A stretch of 64,000 nt of DNA from Galdieria partita (Eukaryota; Rhodophyta; Bangiophyceae; Galdieriales; Galdieriaceae). Below, piece by piece: positions 56,456 through 64,000 of the stretch (the stretch's first letter is position 1; each line of letters opens with the position of its first letter). Made by a program: the position numbers and the translations under genes. The DNA is taken from assembly GCA_025991245.1 (NCBI GenBank), contig BQMJ01000034.1:62001-126000 (forward strand). Direction: 5' to 3'. A model generated the notes under the pieces. That model did no database searches and had not been told where the DNA came from. It worked only from the letters and a program-made list of their open reading frames with translations.

Positions 56456-57229
56456 TCATTCTCCAAGTACTCTTCCTGGACCCCAACGATGGTCATGCTG
56501 TTGTTGTGGTTGCCTTGTTGGAGGAGGAATAGGACCACTCAAAGTTGTTCTTCTTCTTGGTAACCAATTACGTAGAAATAAAGGAGTTGTAATCAATTTG
56601 TGACCTTGATTGCCAGGTAAAGTTGGATATATCTTATCTACAAAGTACCAACAGTGTCCAGCAACTATTCCTGCAACAGCTCGAATATTTAAACTTCCAC
56701 TAGTTAATAAATCCATCAACAGGTACACAAACGGAATGTATTTACCAGGTACTTGTACCAAACCCCATATGGAAACCAACTGATGGGTGTGATATTTGGA
56801 CCATATATAAACCACACAAGATAATAAACTGGGTCCCAAAAAGAACAATCTGAAAACAAATATATCCCATAGCCATAAGACTGCAGTACAGAACAAGAGC
56901 ATAAACAAATAGTCTGCTGGATCATGGAAGAAGACATCTTCTTCTACCGACTTGGAATATTGAAGAATAAATAAAAGTTGGAATAAAAAGCCCATTCCAA
57001 GTCCTCCCAAATAAAATATTGAAAAACAAAGTCTCCACAACTCCAATCCTTTCCATACCCTCGGCCATAAAAGAACAACACTTTCCAATCTCAACAAGCC
57101 TAGACCAACCAACAAAGTAACAGTAAAAGACCCTAATAACCAAGTTCTGGTAATAATAGGTAAGTTGTAAAACCAAGAAGATAGGGAAGTTTGGTCCAAC
57201 GTTCGAAGCGTAGGATTGCGTTGTGACAT
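56456..57229 (-). CDS. Derlin (DER1-like ERAD channel component)
   Basis: Rhomboid-like pseudoprotease of the ER membrane used in retrotranslocation of misfolded proteins. It is one exon of 257 residues with several hydrophobic helices. The conserved features are the N-terminal WFYNLPIITRTWL, LELWRLCFSIFYLGGLGMGF with the WR pair, and VYIWSKYHTHQLVSIWGL and PFVYLLMDLLTSGSLNIRAVAGIVAGHCWYF. The C-terminal cytosolic tail ends RWGPGRVLGE, which fits the SHP box (GxGxxL) that binds p97/Cdc48 in Derlin-1/2. The start is MSQRNPTL, 13 bases downstream of the glyoxalase II stop on the same strand. Confidence 0.93.
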   Translation of the reverse strand: MSQRNPTLRTLDQTSLSSWFYNLPIITRTWLLGSFTVTLLVGLGLLRLESVVLLWPRVWKGLELWRLCFSIFYLGGLGMGFLFQLLFILQYSKSVEEDVFFHDPADYLFMLLFCTAVLWLWDIFVFRLFFLGPSLLSCVVYIWSKYHTHQLVSIWGLVQVPGKYIPFVYLLMDLLTSGSLNIRAVAGIVAGHCWYFVDKIYPTLPGNQGHKLITTPLFLRNWLPRRRTTLSGPIPPPTRQPQQQHDHRWGPGRVLGE

Positions 57230-57241
57230 TCTAAAAAGGAT

Positions 57242-58198
57242 TCAAAACTTATCTTTTAGTTGACGAAGATGTGACAAAATATCTAAAGGATCTCTTTCTA
57301 TCATTCCTAAAGATTCTTGAAGTTTCTTTTCTGTTACTCGCATAAAAGGATTATATTGCACTTCTTCACTTAAGGTAGAAGGAACTGTTGGTTCATGAAG
57401 ACTCCTCTTTTGTTCTGCCCAAGCCAACTTGGTCTGTCATATATATTTGATGTCATTATTGTCTCCTTTTGTTGAAAAGGATTATCAACAAACATACCTG
57501 AATAAAGGAATTGTTGGGTTCTACGGTCTTTGCAAACTGCAAATTCTTTACAGTATATTCATGACCACACCAAACTCGAGTATCCAAAGGCAACACTCTT
57601 AATACTTGCAACAATGAGTAAAACATATCCTTTGCTGTTCCTTCAAAAAACTTTCCACATCCTGCAATAAACAACGTATCTCCTGTAAATACTTGAGGTG
57701 GTGAACTATCTGTCGTAGTAACATAGTAACAAATATGGTCTCGGGTGTGACAAGGAGTATGAAGTGCTTTAACACATATATTACCCACCTTTCTTTCTTT
57801 CAGTCTCCAAGTTACTTTAGGAATAGACCACTTACGTGAATAATCTGTCCATCTTTCACTGACAAAGTTGCACCAGCCACCTCATCCAACTCACCACCAA
57901 CAATAGTAATACCAGGAACCATCTCTGCCATTCTTTTATTTCCTCCAGAGTGACTAGAAATAGTCATTACTTGCAACAGAAATATTTCAACTTCTTACTC
58001 CCAGTGCTTATGAGTAGTTAACACGTGGGTAAGTTTTACCCTTTCCTTGGTTGCTACCTCTAATACTTTCTCAGGTTCTGCAGGATCTATAGCCGCTGCT
58101 ACATTCTTGGTAGTATCTATCAATAGATAGGCATAATTATCTGATAAAACAGGAATAGTTGTTACACGAGCAATAGGAGGAGATAAGGCTTCATTCAT
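57242..58198 (-). CDS. GLO2: Glyoxalase II (hydroxyacylglutathione hydrolase)
   Basis: Hydrolyses S-D-lactoylglutathione in methylglyoxal detoxification. Four exons or so; the metallo-beta-lactamase motif TTHKHW continues across an intron into [12 protein letters not shown], giving the THxHxDH site. Further blocks are [53 protein letters not shown] and the C-terminal [16 protein letters not shown], all typical of glyoxalase II; the terminal helix matches the substrate-binding domain. The start is the ATG at 58198 (MNEALSPP); a GTG codon upstream is unlikely. No presequence is visible, so it is probably cytosolic. Confidence 0.92.
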
Positions 58199-58219
58199 AC
58201 TCAAATTGCTTTTCACAAA

Positions 58220-58913
58220 ATGAAATGGACTTTTCGAAACTATGTGCTTATGTGTATGTAGTAAAGATAGAAATATCTCTTTTGTGAAAGAAATAACTTG
58301 TTATTTTAGTACGCTTTCCTTGGTCTTTCTTTAATGTTTGGGGTACTTGTTTGTCGTTGGCTACTTGTATTTCTGGATTGGCAAGTCTTTTCCAGTGGAC
58401 AAGTTTCCGAGAAACACTGATTGCTATTTATATTATGTGAGTTTTCATTATTTCTGTTCTAATTTAGTTATTGAAAGTTGTCAAGTATCTTTGGCTGCTT
58501 TTGGTTGCTATTGGAGTTGTTTCCATTCCCTTTTGTAGCATTTCAGTGGGATGTCTTGTATAGTTGGCTCGGTAGAGGTTTCATCATGATTTTGTGAGTA
58601 ATCTTATCATTCTTGAGTATCTTATGTTGTGGCTCACTTGAACTAGATTGGGTATATTGCAGTGGACTTCGAGTTCACTTTCGTTTATCGTTGGTTGTCT
58701 CGTATTTGCTTTGGTAAGACTGCTTTGACTATCGAAACATATGGAGTGAAAGGAGATTGTATTTGTTTGAAAAAGGGTTGGAGTTGTGTACTGATCAGTT
58801 TATTATCACTTCGATATTCAAATTTTTGTCCCGATCATATGACAACTTTATTTCATTCTACTTTGGAAGAGCAACCAGAATATATTCCACCACCGCCTTC
58901 CGAGTTTGCCTAA
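58220..58913 (+). CDS. COPI-associated/TVP15-like Golgi membrane protein
   Basis: Assembled from six short exons (58220-58253, 58310-58436, 58478-58503, 58539-58593, 58647-58713, 58776-58913), all in one frame. The product of about 147 residues opens MKWTFRNYVLMLRFPWSF and has four hydrophobic segments: NVWGTCLSLATCISGLASLF, ETLIAIYIICQVSLAAFAF, GFIMILLGILQW and SLSFIVGCLVFALGWSCVLI. VLYSWLGRGFIMILLG is the most family-like block, fitting the GRGxxYxxxG region of COPI-associated/TVP15 proteins of Golgi membranes. The C-terminal tail is hydrophilic (PEYIPPPPSEFA). The 58504-58538 intron is short (35 nt) and the least certain. It is divergent from glyoxalase II, with 21 bases between start codons. 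Confidence 0.6.
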
Positions 58914-58932
58914 ATTGCATTTGTTTTCTCGT

Positions 58933-60881
58933 TTAGTTCGTTTGATGATTTTCACAAAAACGACGGATTCTTGAAAACGCTTCATTCAACACAGCTTTGG
59001 GTGCACAATAAACAATTCTGAAGAAATGAGGTGCTTGAAAACATTGTCCTGGTAACACTAAAACGGATTCTTCGGCTAACAATTGAGTAGCCCATTCCAT
59101 ATCATCTTGAAAACCCATCGATTGAGAATCAACGTGAACCATACAATACATACTTCCTTGCGGTGCACTCGTACAAGATAAACCTCTTATCTTGGATAAT
59201 GAATCCACAGTAAACTTGGCATGGTCTTCCAATGTTTCCACAAGTGCTACGAAATCCGACTTGCAAGAATCCGAAAACAATGTCGGCAAAACCATTTGAA
59301 AAGGTGAACTAGGTACCAACATTCTCATACTCAGTTGTCTCAAGCCTTGAATAACGTTTCCCGTTTCTAATAATCGTTGACGGTCGTGTATTATAATCCA
59401 TCCTAAACGCCAACCAGGAGCAACAAACATTTTACTTACACTACCAACCGATAAGATAGGCACATATTCACTTAAAGAACCAAAAGAAAAGAATTGGCTA
59501 CCTGAAAATGTCATATCTGAATATACTTCATCAGCTACAATAGGAATACAAAGGCGTTGTGCTATTTCTAAAATGGCCATCATATGAGAATAGGAAAAAA
59601 CACTTCCACAAGGATTGCTTGGATTATTCACAACTAAAGCTGCTGTACGACTATCAACCAACTTGGGTAACTGTTCCAATCTGATTTGCCATTGTTGATG
59701 TGGATCCAAATCATAATATCGTACTTCAACTCCTAAATTGTCTAACAAGGTCTTGAACAAGGGAAAACCAGGTCGAGGAATCAAGACATTGTCTCCGGGA
59801 TTGCATAAAGCATTGAATATCATCTCCAAAGCTCCCGAAGTACCACAAGTTAGAATTATATCATCTTTAGTAATGGAATGATGCTTAGAAGAATACTTGT
59901 TTGCGATAGACGACCTTGCAATATCATTTCCCAAAGAATTGGAGTATCCATGAGCGGAGTCCTCTGCAAGTACTTTAGAAAGAACTTTCATGGCTTCTCG
60001 AGGTATCCTTAAATTACCAAAGGCTGTGGGATCTCCGATAGATAAAGGAATCAACTTTTTATCAGGATTAGGTTTGACTGCCATTCCTTGCACAAGTTGT
60101 CGAATAGGATTGATGGTTTCCAGGGCACGCTTAGAACAAGAAACGTTCCATTCTCTTTGTACAACACGCTTGGAAACGTTTCGAATCGAATCGCTCTTCT
60201 TCTGTTTGTCAGTTTTCTTCTCTTCTTCTTGTGGATAAAGAATCTCTGCAGGACTTTTCTTCAAATCTATTTCAGCGTGACAATAAGAACACCAGCCCCA
60301 CTTTTCTATTTCTTCAGGTGGGGCCAATCCTTTGCACTGTGGACAAGATAACCATCCTTTCCTGGCGTTTTCGAAAAGTCGCATAAAGGACTCGGTATCC
60401 ATCGATTCCACGTGGTTGCGTTTCTTGGCTTGTTCGCTTTCCTTGATAAAGTCTTCATAGGAATGACTTTGTAAGAAACTTGGTTCATGAAATAAAATCG
60501 GATCCACTGAAACTTGCTTCTTGGACGAAAGACTTTCTTTGGGCCAATCAAAACGTTGACTCTACAACCTCTTTCACTCCCAACAATAACTACAACGGCT
60601 ACACTCCTTACCAGTTCTTTTATGACTCTGTTCATATTTTCTTCTTCTGCTTCTTCTTCATCATTTGTATTGTCTTGTTGGTCAGGTACTCTCCTAGTTT
60701 CATAACTTTGTTTCCAAGATGTCTCATTCTCTGCTTCTTGTTCCGTCGAAGCCAACAACGTTCTTTTTGAATATGGACTCCAATATATTTTCCTCTTCAT
60801 ACGAATCTTTGATTTTCTTTGTACAGACCCAAAACTGGCTAGATGATAAGCAATATCCACATTACCTATGAACAACAACAT
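58933..60881 (-). CDS. Tyrosine-aminotransferase-like enzyme with N-terminal zinc-binding segment
   Basis: Class I PLP aminotransferase. The C-terminal 400 residues show PLSIGDPTAFGNL, CGTSGALEMIFNALCNPGDN, LIPRPGFPLF, VVNNPSNPCGSVFS, VADEVYSDMTF, SVGSVSKMFVAPGWRLGW with the PLP lysine, and QGSMYCMVHVD, the profile of tyrosine aminotransferases. An unusual N-terminus precedes it. Exon 1 (from 60881) has a hydrophobic start (MLLFIGNVDIAYHLASFG) and a basic, then acidic, stretch; it is joined over an intron near 60616 to SQRFDWPKES. Then WLSCPQCKGLAPPEEIEKWG and WCSYCHAEIDL give two CxxC pairs, a likely zinc ribbon. The start residue and targeting are uncertain. No such fusion is known to me. 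Confidence 0.85.
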
Positions 60882-60967
60882 CAAAGCCAATAAGATCAGT
60901 GAATCCAAGAAAAAAAGCTTTTTGGCGCAATTTCACAAAACTCCGTTGCATTCGAATCCTTTCAACA

Positions 60968-62370
60968 ATGACGGAACCACAAACGCTTTCGGACTTGCCT
61001 AAAACCAAAGCAGTTATCCTAGTTGGTGGTGCTTCTAAAGGTACTCGATTCCGTCCACTATCACTAGATCTTCCCAAGCCTCTTTTTCCACTTGGAGGTA
61101 AACCTATGATAGAACATCATATCGAAGCTTGTGCTCGTGTACCCGGTCTTATGGAAGTGATTTTATTGGGTTTTTATGAAGAGTCTTTATTTACAAGTTT
61201 TTTGGAGTCTACTAGTGAAAGGTTTGGTATTCCTATGCGCTATTTGAGAGAAGCCAAATCTTTAGGAACCGCTGGAGGCCTCAGTCGTTACAGCAACGCT
61301 ATTCTTTCTGGAAATCCTAAAGCTGTTTTCGTTTTGCATTGCGATGTCGGTTGTTCTTTTCCTCTTATTAATTTACTACGATTTCATACGCAAAAGAGTC
61401 AAGAGTTTACTATTCTTGGAAAGGTGGTGGAACCAGAAGAAGCTAGAAAGTATGGCTGTATGGTGAAGGATCCGAATACTTTTGAATTGTTGCATTATGC
61501 AGAGAAACCTTCATCAGTAGTTTCCGAACTTATTAATTGTGGTAAGTAGTAGTATGTTGGAGTTGGTTTTTCAACGAGATGACTTGAGACAAGGTGTTTA
61601 TGTGATATCACCTTGGATATTGGATTATATTGGTCAAATTCGTAGTGGCTCACAAAGCCCCAACCGATTGAGTTTCTATATGGATAAGGAAAACGACATT
61701 ATTCGATTAGAACAAGAAGTGATTATGCCGTTAGCAGGCAAAGGCAAAATATTTGTCTTCGAAATGGAAGGTTTTTGGGCACAAGTCAAAGAACCTAAAG
61801 CTGCATTGCGTTGTTCCGAGTTGTATTTGGCGTATTATAAGGAACATAAACCGGAATTGCTTACCACTCCTACGACTTCTTTGAGAGCAGTAAGTCGTCG
61901 TTATTTATGTGAATGATAGATATGATTCATATTTTTATTATTGTCGTTGCTTTTAGCGTATGGATGGACTATTATTTACGCGTAGTCAGAAGCCAGCAGT
62001 AGGTTTACAAGAGACAAGACTGAATATTGTGGGAGCAGTCTATATTCATCCTTCAGCAAAAGTGGAAAGTAGTGCCAAGATTGGACCCAACGTAACCATT
62101 GCTGCTGGAGTAGAGATATCTGCTGGTGCCAGGTTGATGAATTGTATTATATTGGAAGATGTGAGTGTCAAAGAACATGCATTTATCAGTCACAGTATAA
62201 TTGGTTGGGGTTCCGTTGTGGGTGCTTGGACTCGAGTACAAGGAACACCTGATAATCCAACTATATTTGGAGCTGGAGTTGCTACTGAAGCAGAAATTAT
62301 TGTTCGTAACTGTACAGTATTGCCACACAAAGCACTCAACGAAAGTTGTCATCAACAAATTATTCTTTGA
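60968..62370 (+). CDS. GMPPA: GMPPA, GDP-mannose pyrophosphorylase alpha-type subunit
   Basis: Nucleotidyltransferase-fold protein; in animals the alpha subunit is a regulatory partner of the catalytic GMPPB that makes GDP-mannose. Exons 60968-61541, 61594-61889 and 61957-62370 are joined by a 52-nt and a 67-nt intron. The N-terminus reads KAVILVGGASKGTRFRPLS, LPKPLFPLGGKPMIEHHIEA and CARVPGLMEVILLGFYEES, the alpha form (GMPPB has GGYGTRLRPLT). The rest shows GTAGGLSRYSNAIL, YGCMVKDPNTFELLHYAEKP and INCGVYVISPW across the first intron. The C-terminus is a left-handed beta helix (SAKVESSAKIGPNVTIAAGV, IIGWGSVVGAWTRVQG, VLPHKALNESCHQQIIL). Confidence 0.92.
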
Positions 62371-62421
62371 TTGTTCAACGAGTGGTATTTTATTGATGAT
62401 GTTGTATGATTGTTCACTCCA

Positions 62422-63595
62422 ATGACGATAACCACTGAAGAAGTCCTCATTACTGTATTTGAGTTTCTAGAAAAAGCAACAGAATATTCTATTAATGACC
62501 CACATAAAACGTTGGCTTTGGTTGTACACGGTATTTTACTAACTCACGGTTTTCGCCCCTCAGAAGAAGAACCACCAGAAAACATAGACAGTTGGTCTTT
62601 TTCAGTCGAAAAAGCAAAAATACCAAAGTGTTTTGAAGAAAACAAGTATGGAGGAAGCTATCGACACTATAAGAGTTGCATGACCTTTGAAGTTCGAATG
62701 GTTCCTCTGGACAAGTATGTGGTAGTCAATGCAGTTGCAAGTGACATGGACAAAGTGTTTTATTGTGAGCTCAAGTAAGTTTGATACTTGCTATTGAATT
62801 TTGGCTCTGAAGGATTTCTTAGGTTGGAGAAATATTTCAAGGACTCTGTTTTGGAAGGTACCAAACTGGTTGTTGGAACTAGTAACTTGAAATGGAGTCA
62901 AATATTGAAGAATGTGACCGATATGATTGGTGCATTACGAACACAAATTATCTATCAACTAGTTCCTGATAGCGCCAAAGAAGGTTATGAAGCTAAGAGG
63001 AGCGGTACAAGTAATGGACAATCTTCCAACCGTCATTCAGAGGATAGTAACCGTCAGTCCTCACCTTCTTCTAGTAGAGGAGACCCATTGCGTGTTGTTC
63101 CACCTTTAGGAAGTCGATATTATCCAAATTCCTATTTAGATGAGGACAGAGGTTCTATTCCAGTTCTTGGTCAAGGAGATTTATATCCTGGAGCGTTGCC
63201 TCGATTGTAAGTGATCATCTTGATGTAGTTTTGTAATGATAGCTTATGATGACTATTTCCAAGGGACCGTACTTTTCCTAGTGGACCTTTGGATGGCTCT
63301 TTTGCAGCTCCAGATAATGGTTCATTGATGGGACCTCGTCATTCCATGTTCCAGAGACGAGACCAACGACCAGGACCTGGAAATATATTGCCAAGGTTAG
63401 TATAATGACATTGATGATTGTATTCTCACAAGTAACTTTAGAGGAGCGGTTCCTCCTGGAGCGCGATTTGATGAGTTTGGTCCTCGATTCCCTCCAGATG
63501 AAACTTATTCAACCTTATCTGGATGGACGACAAGACGTGAAGGAATGCCTGATAATGATGTTGATGAACCACCACCTCCTGAAATGTATATGTGA
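62422..63595 (+). CDS. PSMF1: PI31-type proteasome regulator (PSMF1)
   Basis: Binds the 20S proteasome and can inhibit it or help assemble and transport it. Four exons. The N-terminal FP domain shows KTLALVVHGILLTHGF, then YGGSYRHYKSCMTFEVRMVP, LDKYVVVNAVASD and, after the first intron, LEKYFKDSVLEG. A proline/glycine/serine-rich C-terminal region follows with RGDPLRVVPPLGSRYYPNSY, then GARFDEFGPRFPP, which resembles the RFDP(x)GP(x)(x)P motif of PI31. It ends EMYM. It lies just upstream of the RPT1 gene on the same strand, with 63 bases between stop and start; the link is suggestive, not proof of co-regulation. Confidence 0.88.
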
Positions 63596-63658
63596 AGAAC
63601 GATGTCAATAAATGATTTGTAGTTTTCCATTCTCCCATTGTGGTGATTATTGCTAGAT

Positions 63659-64000
63659 ATGACTGCACAAAGCAAAGAAAGCGAGAAACCGAACAATAGT
63701 TCCACTACCTTGGACGAAAAGGATATTGCTTTGATGAAGTCCTATGGATTAGGACCTTACGCTTTGAACATAAGAAAGTTGGAACAAGAAGTCAAGGACA
63801 AACTTGTACATATCAACCAAATATGTGGAGTAAAGGAAAGCGATACTGGTTTGGCACCTCCAAGTCAGTGGGATTTGGTTGCTGACCGACAAACAATGCA
63901 AGAAGAACAACCACTACAAGTATGTTCTCGCACCTGGTGGTATAAAGTTTTCATAGATACTTACCCACTTGTGTGAACGTTAGGTAGCCAGATGTACCAA
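63659..64000 (+). CDS. RPT1: 26S proteasome ATPase RPT1 (PSMC2), 5' part
   Basis: Cut by the window end. Exon 1 (63659-63919) encodes the N-terminal region: [20 protein letters not shown], a coiled coil ([18 protein letters not shown]), and [20 protein letters not shown] followed by EEQPLQ, which match RPT1. A GTATGT donor at 63920 and an acceptor TTAG at 63980-63983 give VARCT as the next residues, exactly as in RPT1. The AAA domain lies outside the window. The start is the ATG at 63659 ([10 protein letters not shown]). Confidence 0.92.

Overview
This is a eukaryotic nuclear window. It looks like a cyanidiophyte red alga of the Galdieria type (inference from content; no marker gene was compared). 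The supporting signs are very dense genes, many introns of about 41-63 nt with GTAAG/GTATG donors, intergenic gaps of tens to a few hundred bases, tail-to-tail genes whose stop codons overlap, AT-rich DNA, and a mix of plant-type genes (plastid triose-phosphate translocator, plant-type ATP-PFK, three-repeat MYB, BRCA1/BARD1-like RING-BRCT protein) with broadly eukaryotic genes. I saw no tRNA, rRNA, CRISPR, transposon or retroelement; the only repeats are short AT-rich microsatellites.

Layout. 0-7 kb: enolase (-), CDC14 phosphatase (+), U1A/U2B'' snRNP (-), SHMT (-), TRAPPC1 (-). 7-13 kb: sugar transporter, a Raf-like kinase with an N-myristoylation signal, a LIN37-like DREAM subunit and a plant-type RING E3, all (+). 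13-24 kb: CDC20 (-), La (-), SurE (+), SMC6 (+), a PrxQ-like peroxiredoxin (-), GINS1/PSF1 (+), a plastid-type CxxCxGxG zinc protein (-). 24-38 kb: neutral sphingomyelinase-like protein (+), triose-phosphate translocator (-), peroxisomal acyl-CoA oxidase (-), Trf4-type nucleotidyltransferase (-), an unknown membrane protein (-), OST48 (-), an ascorbate-type lactone oxidase (+), NOT4 (-). 38-46.9 kb: HIBCH (+), a glycosyltransferase-like protein (-), a small Gly/Ser protein (-), proteasome alpha6 (+), a RING-BRCT protein (+), a degenerate FBPase-like protein (-), a 3R-MYB (+). 47-58 kb: a secreted SGNH/PC-esterase-like protein (-), ATP-PFK (-), a WD40 protein (+), an acidic orphan (+), NSE1 (-), a CS+SEL1 tail-anchored protein (-), Derlin (-), glyoxalase II (-). 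58-64 kb: a COPI-associated/TVP15-like protein (+), an aminotransferase with an N-terminal zinc-binding segment (-), GMPPA (+), PI31 (+), and the 5' end of RPT1 (+).

Themes. Several products belong to the same machines although they are not operonic: cell cycle and chromosome maintenance (CDC14, CDC20, GINS1, SMC6, NSE1, BARD1-like, LIN37-like, 3R-MYB), proteasome and ERAD (alpha6, RPT1, PI31, Derlin, CDC20, RING E3s), ER glycosylation (OST48, GMPPA) and central carbon metabolism (enolase, PFK, FBPase-like, TPT, sugar porter). No obvious new multi-gene system is visible. The most interesting points are protein-level: an FBPase homologue that has lost its metal-binding motif, a peroxiredoxin needing a 6-nt micro-exon, a LIN37 homologue visible only after re-splicing, an NSE1 without its RING, a PC-esterase-like protein without the Ser nucleophile, and an aminotransferase with an added zinc-binding N-terminus. 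Exon boundaries were placed by eye from splice signals, reading frame and family conservation and need transcript confirmation.
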